Shown here piece by piece: positions 20,397 to 30,377 of a stretch of DNA of 64,000 nucleotides. Source of the DNA: Heloderma charlesbogerti (lineage: Eukaryota > Chordata > Lepidosauria > Squamata > Helodermatidae); assembly GCA_026122225.1 (NCBI GenBank), contig JANEZZ010002698.1, positions 699,647-763,646 on the forward strand, in the 5' to 3' direction. Below the pieces are notes generated by a model. That model made no database searches and had not been told where the DNA came from. It saw only the letters and a program-made list of their open reading frames with translations. The translations under genes were made by a program, and so were the position numbers. How positions within the stretch are numbered: position 1 is the first letter of the stretch; the number at the start of each line of letters is the position of its first letter.

Positions 20397-20896
20397 CAGA
20401 GGTGTTGCTAGGCACTTAAAAGATTCTGTGCCTAGGCCCAGAGGACATAAATCTGCATATGCTAATTTATATTTATATATGCGAACTTAGAAATAATTAC
20501 TAGAATTAATCCACATTTCACAGGAGGCAAAGGTAGCCAATTTTTTCTCATCCAAAGCATCTGAAATAAAATACATTCTTCAATTTGCACCATGACCCAA
20601 ATCATCCCAAACCAATGGAAAACATTTTAAAAAACTTAATTGCCATGTACAGGAAGGTGGGGTGTTTGGGGGCGTCAGCATGATGCAGCATGTGGGAAGG
20701 GGAGAGTTAACCTTTCCCGTCCCAGATGCAATCGCCCTTGAAAATTGCCTCCTTCGTAGCAATTAAGCGGAGAAAAAAAAAAACTTCCATTGGTCCAATG
20801 TACACTCAGGGCTCTGGGAAATAGATCTGGGGTCCTGGAAAACAGATTCAGGACCTGGACCACATGGGGCCAGTTGTAGCAACACCCTTGCCTCTG
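20397..20896. mobile_element. Candidate hAT-type element with CAGAGG ends
   Basis: The left end CAGAGGTGTTGCTAGGC and right end TAGCAACACCCTTGCCTCTG are inverted repeats, with a 6-base gap difference. The CAGAGG..CCTCTG termini are typical of hAT elements. The interior is AT-rich without coding capacity. The flanks give no clean 8-bp duplication. Confidence 0.5.
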
Positions 20897-21663
20897 CTCA
20901 ACCTGTATATTTGCAAATAAACACAAATATTGCCAAGGCCAGGAAGTCTCTGGTGACTCCCTTCCAAAGGACACCAAACCCATGAAACCTCTCACTACTC
21001 GGAGAAGCAAGGTGTGCATAACAATATGTACCTTGCGAGCAGAACTCATTGTACAGAGAAGCACAGGAACCTCTGGATAACCCCAGAACATCAGCAGGTA
21101 CAAAGCATCTCAGGATTTCCTAGTCTTTGCAAAGGGACATTGTTGTTTCTGCTCTCGTGGTTTGTGCATCTTTCTGCAGAGGATGCACGGCTCCAAGATT
21201 GCAAGCAATAAGTAAGGCCTTTGTTCAGTGCACCGATCCGATCCATCCGTTTGCTTGAGAAAAAAGAAAGGCGCAGCTGCCAGAGGCCTTCCACAATGCT
21301 GCTTCTTAAAGAAGGTTGATTGCCCCGAGATGAAAGCAGCACAAAGGCTTGAAGGAGGTTATTTTCTTCCACTTGGCACAAAAGCTCATCAGGAGGAGGA
21401 ATTCTGATTGTGGCGAACATTCAGTCTGTTCTCTCTCCGAAGGAAGGTCTTGCATCGCTGTAGCAAATTGATGTGGGGATGAGATTAAGAGTATACACAG
21501 AAAGGGACCCCCCTGGGATGCCAATCAAAGAGACCCGAGGCTGGGGGGGGGCCGCCGTGGGTGGGAGTAACGTGTTTGAAAGATCAGCACACACCATCCT
21601 GCACAGCTGTCTTTGGGCTTGGATTGGAGACACCACTTGGTTCCTTAAGACTCAGGGTTAGTT
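20897..21663. other. No feature recognised
   Basis: No exon or repeat identified. A G run occurs at 21543-21550. Confidence 0.35.
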
Positions 21664-22143
21664 TTTCAAAGCCCTTAACGGCTTGGGGCCAGGTTACCTG
21701 AAGGATCGCCTCCTCCCATATGTGCCTGCCCGGACCTTAAGATCATCCTCAGCGGCCCTTCTCCGTGAGCCCCTGCCAAAGGAAGTGAGGCGGGTGGCTA
21801 CTAGGAGGAGGGCTTTTTCTGCTGTGGCACCCCGGCTCTGGAATGAGCTCCCTAGTGAGGTTCGCCTGGCACCTACATTGTATTCCTTTCGGCGCCAGGT
21901 GAAGACCTTTTTATTTTCCCAGGCATTTTATCATTTTAGCTTTCTAAATTTTTATCTTTGCTGTTTTAAATCTGTATTTTAAACTCCTGCACTGCTGCTA
22001 GGTTTTATTGTGGTTGTATTGTTATATTGTGGTTTTAATGTTCTATATATTTTAAATGGTTTTATTGTGTGTTGTTTGGTTTTAATTTTTGTGAACCGCC
22101 CAGAGAGCTTCGGCTATTGGGCAGTATAGAAATGAAATGAAAA

Positions 22144-22182
<39 letters not shown>

Positions 22183-22186
22183 ATAG
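21664..22186 (+). mobile_element. L2 LINE 3' end
   Basis: Starts in the C-terminal coding part (ALNGLGPGYLKDRLLPYVP, then SSSAALLREPLPKEVRRVATRR) and stays open to about 21982. It continues with the 3' UTR and ends in GAACCGCCCAGAGAGCTTCGG and a long AATA tandem tail at 22141-22184. It is the least mutated L2 end in the window, hence probably the youngest. Confidence 0.88.
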
Positions 22187-23054
22187 TTTGGCGCCGGTGG
22201 CAGAAAATCCAAATGATGCTCTACTCCTTGTTTTACACACTAATTACAATGGAGCACAAATCCAGAAGGCCATTATCTGGCATAAGCTTCATTGAAAAGG
22301 AGAGCTATGCAAGTGGGGAGGTACGTTGTCTGCTCCCAAGGCAAAGCTTCTTCCCCTTTTCTCCATTTGTGGGTATAAGGTGCATTTGCTTTGGCTTTCA
22401 TGTTCCTAGTCCTCATGGTTGAAGAGAAGAATTCAAAAATGTCTGCATGCTTGGAGACTAAAAAGAGGCAAGGGCTGGGTTTCTGCACTCAACAGGGCAT
22501 CCAGGCTCTTACTATTCCTTTTCCCACCCTACCCCACTGCTGTCTTTTATCTCCCCCCACCCCCCACTCTGTGTCGCTTCCCACTTGCTCTCTGCTTGCA
22601 GCTCACTATGGTCCGGATTACATAGACCAAGCTGAAGGGTGGAGAAGGTTCTGCCCTTGAGTCAGATTAAATGACTTTGCGCAGCCTGATTCTAGGCACA
22701 CTTTAATGGAAGGCATGTTAAAAGTGTGTGTGGGGGGATCCTTGCAAGTTCTGTTGCCCCTCCCTTCCCCTCATTTAGGCCCATTTTGCACCACCCCTTC
22801 CATTTGGGGCCATACCACTTCCTTTAAAAGAAACAGAGCAATTCTTATGCTAGAATGAAGAGAAATACCTTGGAGCATGTAACAAGCTGACCAAAGCAAG
22901 AGCTTCTCCATGCAGTGTGTTTTGGCCTAATTTTTATTTTAAGGGGATTACAAAATAATACAAGATAACACATTACTAAAATAGCACAGAATTTCAACAT
23001 TAAAAAACAAAACATTGACATCGTTGCCCATTGCTGATAGGCCTGTGCCTGCTT
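22187..23054. other. No feature recognised
   Basis: No gene or repeat called. Confidence 0.35.
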
Positions 23055-23394
23055 AAAAAGGTAAAGGTGTCCCCAACCAGTCGTGTCCGACTCTAGGGTG
23101 CGGTGCTCATCCCCGTTTCTAAGCCAAACAGCCAGCGCTGTCCGAAGATGCTTCCGTGGTCATGTGGCCGGCAGGACTGAACACCCAGGTGCACGGAACG
23201 CTGTTACCTTTCCCGCCGAGGCGGTAACTATTTATCTACTTACAATTTCTTGCTTTCGAACTGCTAGGTTGGCAGAAGCTGGGACTGAAGACGGGAGCTC
23301 ACTCCGTCACGCAGCACTCGGGTCTCGAACCGCTGACCTGCCGACCTTCCAGTCTGCAGTACAGCATCTTAACCACTAAGCCATACAAAAAAAA
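23055..23394 (-). mobile_element. Sauria-type SINE (tRNA head, BovB tail), minus strand
   Basis: On the minus strand it begins with a tRNA-like head (GGCTTAGTGGTTAAGATGCTG, B box GGTTCGAGACC) and continues through a central domain. It ends with CACCCTAGAGTCGGACACGAC and TGG, the same tail as the BovB LINEs at 4612 and 37565. This architecture is known for the squamate Sauria SINE family, which depends on BovB enzymes. The copy is nearly complete, with an A-rich stretch at 23388-23396 at the head side. Confidence 0.88.
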
Positions 23395-23719
23395 AGTATA
23401 CAGAAATTCCTGTAATAAGGAACACTTGAATAAACTTCTCTAATAGATAAAACAAAAATGACAGCCTTCTAAACACATTTCCAAGTCGCCTGTGAGATGT
23501 AATAGGGGAGAGTACAGGAATGTCTGCAGACTTTGTTTAAGGCCTGAAGAAGGCCTTAAAATAAAAACAGGCCAAAATGCATTGGGCTATTTTACAAATA
23601 GAATCTTTGTTCCAGCATCCAGAGTCAGTTCTCTTCTATTGGGGGGTCTGCTTTGGATGCTTTCCTGCTTTTGCACCTCTTGTTTCTTCTCCATGCAGTG
23701 CAAAGTTAGATGTGGGACT

Positions 23720-23810
23720 GGTGGCTCTCCAGATGTTGTTCGACTCCAACGTGGGTGTTGTCGTCCAGCATCATCTGGAAGGCCACAGGTTGCCCACCCT
23801 GGCATATAGA
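23720..23810. mobile_element. Palindromic hAT-like MITE, family H3, decayed
   Basis: GGTGGCTCTCCAGATGTTGT and, inverted, CATCATCTGGAAGGCCACAG followed by GTTGCCCACCCTGG form the arms. Confidence 0.6.
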
Positions 23811-23914
23811 ATTAACTAGCCCACGATGTGGTGAGGACCGTTAGCTTAGATGGCTTTTAAACGTTAGACAACTTCATGGGGGATGGTCTTTCAACAGCCA
23901 TTTGTTACGATGAC

Positions 23915-25013
23915 TGAAGTGGGAAAAATACCCCTTGCGTTGTTAGCATGGGAATGTGTAGGGGTGTACGAAACCCCATTTACCTGGCCCCGCTGCGTTC
24001 CGCGGGGGGGTGATCCGGTCCTCCCCCCAGAATCCTCAACAGGGGGGGAGGCGATCCGATCCTCCCCCCTGGAATCCTGCCTGGCCGGCTCTGCTCTGCA
24101 GCCAGTCCGTAGAGCCACCAGCGGGGCCGATCCACAGCAGGGGGCCCATCCGCTGCTGGGCTGCTGCAGATGTAAATGGCGGCCGTCGTAGGGGACGCCA
24201 TTTGCTTCCCTATGCTAGGCCGTGATAGGCTACGTATATATTTACGTAGCCTATCACGGTTAAAGCAGAGATGCAAATGGCGGCCACTACACCATTTGCG
24301 TCCCTGTCTTTTGTTGTGATGGGCTATATAGATACTTACATAGCCTCTCACGGCTTGGCAGGGATGCAAATGGCGGCCGGCATAGCAGCCGCCATTTGCA
24401 GCCGCAGCCCGGCAGTGGCCAGAAGACAACCCGGAGCCGCCGCCACCGCTGGAGCCACCGCCGCTGGAGCTGCCGCCGCCACCAGGTAGGCTCCATCCCA
24501 GGGGGATTCAGTGGGGTGGCAGGGGGGATTGCCCTGTTCCACCACGGACTCTGGGGGGCCAGATTCTAAGGAATCTGGCCTCACTGGAGTCCGTGGCAGA
24601 ATTCTCCAACATCTCTAGGAATGTGTTGCTGAAGTGCTGAGAGTCATGTTGGCAAAAGGACGTAATGATTGAATTCGTGCTAGAGGACGGTGGCTGATCA
24701 ACTTACTGCGCATGAGTCACAGTGCCTAGCAGGGCCCTTGTCTCTGGAAACCGGAAAACTTCCTTTGAAGGAAGGCTGTAGGCCCTTGACTCAGCGCTGC
24801 ACCAAATATTGACCAAAGCTGACATCATGTGCCTTGTTTACTTGTCTGTATAAATGCCAAAGTTGCCAATTGTTCTAGGTCCAGTCCCAAGAGGCCACAT
24901 TGGCAATTCTTGACTGGACCACACCTTGGTGTTCTGGTAATAAATATCTGCTCAAACAAAAGCCGGTGTCTGTTCTCCGGCTGAGACCAGCAGAAGGGTA
25001 AAATTCTGCAACA
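23915..25013 (+). repeat. 5' LTR of the endogenous retrovirus (split by a hAT)
   Basis: Aligns with 28086-28887 once the hAT (23959-24617, plus an 8-base duplication) is removed. It shows a TATA box (TATAAATG, 24852) and an AATAAA signal (24940), giving the usual U3-R-U5 order. It ends GCAACA at 25013. Confidence 0.8.
23959..24617. mobile_element. Non-autonomous hAT element, family H1, copy 2
   Basis: Ends TAGGGGTGT and ACATCTCTA are inverted. The 8-bp duplication GGAATGTG occurs directly before (23951-23958) and after (24618-24625). The second LTR at about 28121-28128 carries the same site (GGAACGTG) without the element, a natural empty site. The interior carries the same inverted GATAGGCTACGTA and GGGACGCAAATGGCGGC blocks as copy 1, in GC-rich surroundings. 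Confidence 0.88.
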
Positions 25014-25018
25014 GAATT

Positions 25019-25036
25019 TGGAGATTCCACTGGTTC
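25019..25036 (+). other. Primer-binding-site-like sequence
   Basis: TGGAGATTCCACTG, six bases after the LTR, matches the complement of a tRNA-Gln 3' end at about 11 of the first 14 positions. The assignment is tentative. Confidence 0.45.
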
Positions 25037-25639
25037 AACGCCGCTGGAGCTGCTGGCCACTCACTGCTGGTCCCCGGGGGACCTGGTGAGTGTGCACCTC
25101 ATGGGACCATTGTTCCCTGCCAGTCCTCCCCGGGCATCGACTGCAACCGGTGAGTATTCTCTGTGTGAGTCTGAGATTGAACCTTGCAGTTCACGGATGT
25201 TTAGGTTGGTGGGAGGCTAGGGCTGTTTGTTTGGAGCCATGGTCTTGTCTGAAATCTGTTGCCCGTTGTCGTGTGAGTGTGCTGGTAGAGGTGGCTAGGT
25301 CCACCCTGGTTCTTCAGCGGTCTCATCCAGGCAATCCTGCCTGCCCCCCTCTGAAGGGTCCCCAACCCAGGAGGAAAAAGAGACATGGTGTGAAAGTGCC
25401 CTGGTACACGTTGCAGCCACACCTAAAGCAAAAGCCTAGAATGCAAGGGCTGCATATACTGGTTTGATTCCCTCTTGTGTCTTGGCATGCAGACGTAGCT
25501 GCAGTGGTCTCCCCTCCCCTCCCTTGGGTCTGCTGGGGCTGCGTAGGTGAAGACATGGGGTCTTCAGGGTCAAAAATGGTACCATTGCCTCTCAAAGGCA
25601 TGCCGGCTTATTACATGTACACTCACTGCAGTCATGGGG

Positions 25640-25808
25640 TCATGTAGGTTTTTAGAAAAATGGAACTGGTACACCAGGGACAAACCAAGCAAACAATTTC
25701 CCATAACTGGGATATTTGACATGGACAGGTTGGTGCACCTGAGGGGACCCCTGAAGGGACTTGGCACCCAAATCCCACAAGACCAGTGGGACGCTGACAA
25801 TACATGAA
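25640..25808 (+). pseudogene. gag (matrix-region) remnant of the ERV
   Basis: An open stretch in the expected gag position with a W-rich, FPxxGxFDxxRL pattern resembling matrix-region sequence of class I retroviruses. It ends at a stop at 25805. It is a remnant only, and the assignment rests on position and a loose motif. Confidence 0.4.
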
Positions 25809-26229
25809 TGCATTCTTTGATTAGCATGCTGAGAGAGATTATATAGGTCCCAGAGAGTGGAGTCTTAAGGACTCCCAAGAAAAACTGATAGACCAGGTCA
25901 AACTTTAAAACATCAGAGAAGAGCCACAGAAATTTAGAGAAGACTTGGAAACAGTGATCACTTGTTATAATTGGCTTACATGAACTAACTCGTGTGAGTT
26001 ATTTTGCCCCAAGAAGTGCGCACTAGATTATATGAACAACCGAACTGGCCAAATCAAGAACCAGCTGATCTTGATACTTTAGACCAAGCATGCATCAGAC
26101 TCCTAGGAACAATCCCTGAAATTTGTCAGCAGAAAACTGATTAGGCTAAAAAACCCTCCATCAGTTAGAAACAAAACAGAGGCGGCAGACTGAGGTTTTG
26201 CAAAACTTAATGGACACTGCAATCATTAC

Positions 26230-26364
26230 CTTGCTTTTCAAACAAAGAAGAAAGGAAAAGGGGGGTCAGCAAAGAGACAGGGGACAAGGAGAGCCCCGCG
26301 AGGGTTGCTGCTACTTTTGTGGCCAAGTTGGGCATTAGAAAAATAAGTGTCCCCACCGGCCTGG
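26230..26364 (+). pseudogene. gag nucleocapsid remnant with one CCHC zinc knuckle
   Basis: A basic, R/K/Q/G-rich stretch leads to a CX2CX4HX4C pattern at about 26308-26360. A TAG stop lies inside the HX4C spacing. A single zinc knuckle is typical of gammaretrovirus-like (class I) gag. The opposite-strand open frame at 26238-26669 is a shadow. Confidence 0.6.
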
Positions 26365-26629
26365 CCAGCGGATGGAAGCACTTCACACATCCCAGCCGCT
26401 TCCTCCTCCCGCTCCTCCTCAGAACTTCTAGTATTACAGTACTTCCATGATTCTGTAGCCACAAGGTTTACTCGCTGTCTGCAAGCATTGCAGCCACTGC
26501 CCTTCTTGTTCAACCCTCTGAAATATTGTGTTAAGTTCTCCTTTAGCTCTTTGAGTACCTCACTCAGTGGCAGTTCTTTTACTTCAGACAAGGACTCAGC
26601 ACCTATCTCAATTACACCTGTCCAGGTAT

Positions 26630-26735
26630 GAAATCTTTTTGCTTCTTGCCTAACTGCACTTCTGCTCAAGTGGCAGAACTTGTTGTCCTCTCTAGGGCTG
26701 CTGCCTTATTCCTTTCAGCAATAAACCAGTCTCCT
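26630..26735 (+). pseudogene. pol RNase H remnant
   Basis: A TSAQVAELVVLSRA motif is characteristic of the RNase H domain of class I ERV pol. It lies only about 270 bases from the gag zinc knuckle, so protease and nearly all of reverse transcriptase have been deleted. Confidence 0.6.
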
Positions 26736-27561
26736 ATGGCAACGTTTGAAGGTGTTGCACAGCTCCAAAATCAGGCCCAGATGCTGAAAAAGAAAACTGG
26801 AGACTGACTGGTCGTCCTCAGTACACTGACCATTTGTGGAGCTCCCTGGACGGCCGCCTGGGAGCACCCATGGTCCTACCAGTAGCAGATTAGAAAAGTA
26901 GAATCAGTTGTGTCATTCCCCTAAGGAGTGACAGCGCCACAATGATTTAGATCAAGGAAGTTGCAAAAAGGTGAATAATGTGTTTAATGTACTCAGTAAC
27001 TTTGTTTTTGCTTTGCTTTAGAGAAGTGTTTTTATATCTGTATTTGTGCCTATGGTTCCTGCCATGTGGGGGTGTGAGCTTTTTATGCCTGTTAGTCATC
27101 AAATGCCCTAAATGTCCTTAGGGTCAGCTAGACAGATTGTCTTATATGCCACCTGAAAGCTACAACAGCAGCAACTTCTCCCATAAAGAGATCAAGATGC
27201 AATGACTGTGTGTGAATGGCAGTGGAGAGTGAGTGCTGGCTAGGGACTTTGAACGGTCCCTGTTTGGAATGTCCCTGTTTGGACTTCTCCTTGTTTGAAA
27301 AAGCTACTTTGTAGTCGTTTGGAGCCGGATGAGGGCCATAATAATGCCCTGCCGCTCCTAAGAAACCAGCAAGGTCCTGCCCTGCTGGCTGAGTTGGCAA
27401 CGTCCAGCAGTGAGCCTAGCCCCAGCTGGTGAGCAACTAACTGATCATGAGACCAGAAGATGTCGTAATGATTTTGGGTAATAAAGGAACATTAGGAAGT
27501 TGGGATAAGAATCATGTTATAACTACGGGAAACTTAGCAGCAAGGAATGCTAAATTGTCTA

Positions 27562-27697
27562 AGGGCACAATCCTGCGCATGTTTAGACAGAAAAAAGTCC
27601 TACCATTCCCAGCATTCCCCAGCCAGCCATGCTGGCTGGGGAATGCTGGAAGTTGTAGGACTTTTTTCTGTCTAAACATGCATAGGATTGTGCCCTA
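27562..27697. mobile_element. Palindromic MITE family M1, complete near-perfect palindrome (136 bp)
   Basis: The ends AAGGGCACAATCCTGCGCATG and CATGCATAGGATTGTGCCCT are inverted, and the arms continue through GTTTAGACAGAAAAAAGTCC to a CCCCAGCCAG/CTGGCTGGGG centre. Nearly every base pairs. TA or TAA at both edges suggests a mariner-like (TA) or Harbinger-like (TWA) target. It is inserted in ERV internal sequence. Fragments lie at 15, 2859, 5871, 7519, 31888, 33500, 38350 and 56228. Confidence 0.82.
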
Positions 27698-27810
27698 AAT
27701 GTCGGATATGTATGCACCTCCCAACCCAGTAGATATCCCATGGTAGGGTAAAAAGAGTTACACCCTGTATAAAGACCCCATCTAACGTTTCAGGATGGGT
27801 TAAGTCCCTG

Positions 27811-28042
27811 TTGAAGTATCTTATTGTTGGTATTATTGTTCTCATGATCCTATATGTATTCATACAACTTGTGATTTGTGCTTGCGAATATTGTATCTCA
27901 AGATCTAACAAATTTTTACAAACCATGTCTGCTGCTAACATGAAGTTGTCGATAATGAAAGAAATGGAAAGCGAGCGGAAAAGAAAAGAGGACGTTTTGA
28001 GACTTATGGTAAGAAAGCCTAAAGGTTGGCCAGAGGCCCCCC
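27811..28042 (+). pseudogene. env transmembrane C-terminal remnant
   Basis: An open stretch encodes about 20 hydrophobic residues (YLIVGIIVLMILYVFIQLVI), then CACEYC and a basic/acidic charged tail rich in K, R and E, ending just before the 3' LTR. This is the layout of a retroviral Env membrane anchor and cytoplasmic tail. The upstream Env surface region is broken by stops. A C run of 15 lies at 28038-28052. Confidence 0.6.
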
Positions 28043-28085
28043 CCCCCCCCCGTGCGCAAAGTAGGCCTTGGCCAAGAAGAGGGAC

Positions 28086-28887
28086 TGAAGTGGAAAAATA
28101 CCACTTGCATTGTTAGCATGGGAACGTGTTGCTGAGGGGCCAGGGGTCACGTAGGCAAAAGGACGTAGTGATTGAATTCGTGCTAGAGGACGGTGGCTGA
28201 TTAACATTCTGCGCATGAGTCACAATGCCTATCAGGGCCCCTGTCTCTGGAAACCAGATAACTTCTTTTGAAGGAGGGTTGTAGGCCCTTGATTCAGCAC
28301 TGCACCAAATACTGACCAAAGCTGACATCATGTGCCTTGTTTATTTGCCTGTATAAATACCAATGTGGTGCTGGAGGAAAATTCTGAGAGTGCCTTGGAC
28401 TGCAAGAAGATCAAACCAGTCCATACTCCAGCAAATAAAGCCAGACTGTTCACTTGAGAGAATGATATTAAAGGCAAAACTGAAGTACTTTGGCCTCATC
28501 ATGAGAAGACAGGATACCCTGGAGAAGATGCTGATGCTTGGGAAAGTGGAAGCCAAAAGGAAGAGGGGCCGGCCGAGGGCAAGGTGGATGGATGATATTC
28601 TGGAGGTGACGGGCTCGACCTTGGGGGAGCTGGGGGTGGTGATGGCTGACAGGAAGCTCTGGCGTGGGCTGGTCCATGAAGTCACGAGGAGTCGGAAGCG
28701 ACTGACCGAATAAACAACAACAAATAAATACCGAAGTTGCCAATTATTCTGGGCCCAGTCCCGAGGGGCCACGTTGGCAACTCTTGACTGGACCACACCT
28801 TGGTGTTCTGGCAATAAACATCTGCTCAAACAAAAGTCAGTGTCTGTTCTCTGGCCGAGCCTGGCAGAAAGGTAAAATTCTGCAACA
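28086..28887 (+). repeat. 3' LTR of the endogenous retrovirus (split by an RTE fragment)
   Basis: Matches the 5' LTR from TGAAGTGG to GCAACA. TATA box at 28353; AATAAA at 28814. It is empty at the hAT site of the 5' LTR and filled at 28362-28723 by a LINE fragment that the 5' LTR lacks. Confidence 0.82.
28362..28723 (+). mobile_element. RTE-type LINE 3' end, related to BovB
   Basis: Encodes the last part of an RTE C-terminal domain, with WCWRKILRVPWTARRSNQSI in frame from 28366, then GRPRARWMDDI and GRLVHEVTRSRKRLTE-like sequence to the stop at 28713. It ends with AGTCGGAAGCGACTGACCG and an ACAACAAC tail. The LTR target ATAAATACC is duplicated at 28353-28361 and 28724-28732. It is clearly diverged from the two BovB copies, so it belongs to another RTE subfamily. 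Confidence 0.85.
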
Positions 28888-29576
28888 TGGCGTCGTTGAA
28901 CCTCCATATGCAAGAGCAGTGTGACACTGAAATCCTAGATGCCTGGGATAAACTACAGCCATGCCATAGTGGTAAACTGGGAAGTGCAGGCGGTCATCAT
29001 GACCGTCCCCATTGCTCCCTAGGAGGGGCCTAAATTGCAGACGGCTGCGTGGATCCATATCAACAAGCCCGCCCTACGGGGGTTCATCTGCTAGGAGCAG
29101 GCCTTTTGCCAAGCCAATGGCTCTCAATTGCCCATTCAAGCCCAAGCCTCCCAGAAATACTTTGCATCACAACAGGGAATAATATAGTGTTGCTGGGGAG
29201 ATTCATTACCCCCCAGGCTTCTGTGAGGCTTGCAACTAAGCTTAGTGCAAACAGCGAATTGGGGGTGGGTGGCGGATGACAGTAGCAGCCCTGCGCATAA
29301 AAAGGTGTTGGCGCAGCATCCCTGCGAGCCCTGGCTCCGCTATGCCACACACCTCAGTTTTGTGCCACAGATCTACCTGCCTGCAAAATGCACAGCTCGA
29401 AATCTTTGCACCAGCTCATAGCTTTGTAGGGCGTTTAAAGGTGAATTGACTTTTAGCCCCCCGCTTTATCTCCCATCAGTGATTGGAGCTGGCTGGCTGG
29501 CTGGGGAACCCCAGGGGAGCGTATTCAGTGGGCCGACAGGCATCTGGCTGACTGCTGTTGGAAACAGAACACTGGG
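28888..29576. other. No feature recognised
   Basis: Flank of the ERV. No gene or assignable repeat. Confidence 0.35.
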
Positions 29577-29760
29577 CTATGGCTGCAATCCTATACACAT
29601 TTACTTGGATTGAACTCAGTGGTGCTTGCTTCTGAGTAGACCTCCAGAGGATTGCATTGAATATGGACTTGACCCAATCCAGCAAGGCTGCGTCACCATA
29701 AAGCAACCTGGGAGTGAGTCCCATTAAACCCAATGGGGCTTACTTCTGCGTCCACCGGGC
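29577..29760. repeat. Short interspersed repeat R4, two pieces
   Basis: GGCTGCAATCCTATACACAT with TTACTTGGATTGAACTCAG, and GAGTCCCATTAAACCCAATG with GGGCTTACTTCTG, are inverted and direct relatives of 5309-5346 and 48400-48482. Confidence 0.5.
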
Positions 29761-29764
29761 TGGG

Positions 29765-29860
29765 GAACCGCTTTTCAGCCAGAGGGATGAATACCATTTC
29801 AGGCGAGCTCTCAGGGGCTGCGTTACAGTGTTGGGTAGGGCCAGAGGCAAAGTGGTGGGG
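29765..29860 (-). mobile_element. hAT-like repeat family H4, minus-strand fragment
   Basis: CTTTTCAGCCAGAGGGATGA, CCATTTCAGGCGAGCTC and GGGGCCAAAAT mirror blocks of the H4 copies at 12055-12200 and 38412-38550. Confidence 0.4.
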
Positions 29861-29861
29861 C

Positions 29862-30165
29862 CAAAATACAAATAAAATGACAAAAACACAAATAAAATGA
29901 CTAAAACACATACACAAATATAAAAATATAACAATAAAAAATACAAATACAAATAAAATACAAATGACAAAAGTACAAATAAATAAATAAAAATATAAAA
30001 ATAAAAAATACAAATAAAATACAAATAAAATGACAAAAAATACCTGCCTATTTGAGCTTCACGCTCTTCCTGCCAGGAACTGAGCCTTAGGTGAAGCATT
30101 TCAAGCTTTTAGAACAGGGGAAAAACACAAATAAAATACAAATAAAGTGACAAAAAATACCAAGA
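29862..30165. repeat. AT-rich imperfect tandem repeat
   Basis: Irregular tandem of CAAATAAAATGACAAAAA-like units (AAATAAAATACAAATAAAATG and variants), interrupted near 30045-30125 by a unique block that is itself repeated (CTTCCTGCCAGGAACTGAGCC at about 30066 and 30184). Confidence 0.65.
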
Positions 30166-30264
30166 TATTGTAGCTTCACACTCTTCCTGCCAGGAACTGA
30201 GCCTTAGGCGAGGCCTTTCAGCCTTTTTGAAGGGGATGCACAAAAGCTGGGACACTACCGAAAG

Positions 30265-30377
30265 GTGGATGGTTGGGGGAAAGGGGGCGTGGCTCTCTAG
30301 GGATGCTCAGAGGGCCAAATCAGGCCCCTGGGAGGCTGGCTTTGGGCCCCAGACCTGGGGTTCCCCACCCCTGGAGT
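30265..30377 (-). mobile_element. hAT-like repeat family H4 end, minus strand
   Basis: GAGGGCCAAATCAGGCCCCTG and GGGGTTCCCCACCCCTG mirror the CAGGGGTG..GGGCCAAAT end at 11836. Confidence 0.5.

Larger units (their letters stand above)
23915..28887 (+). mobile_element. Class I-like endogenous retrovirus, defective, with nested insertions
   Basis: Two 432-bp LTRs (insertions excluded) flank about 3.07 kb of internal sequence. Each LTR starts TGAAGTGG and ends GCAACA. A primer-binding-site-like sequence follows the 5' LTR, gag, pol and env remnants occur in order, and a purine-rich AAGAAGAGGGAC precedes the 3' LTR. Most of pol is deleted and stops are frequent, so the provirus is defective. No matching target duplication was found at the outer edges. 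Later insertions are a hAT in the 5' LTR, an M1 MITE in the env region and an RTE fragment in the 3' LTR. Confidence 0.8.

Noticed and set aside
24624..25013. Alternative LTR limits TGTTGC..GCAACA, a perfect inverted pair
   Set aside because: The two LTRs also share the 40 bases upstream of TGTTGC (from TGAAGTGG), so the LTR must begin earlier despite the neat ends.
26238..26669. Minus-strand open frame of 143 codons in the ERV
   Set aside because: The plus strand here carries gag zinc-knuckle and RNase H motifs in retroviral order, so the opposite frame is a shadow.
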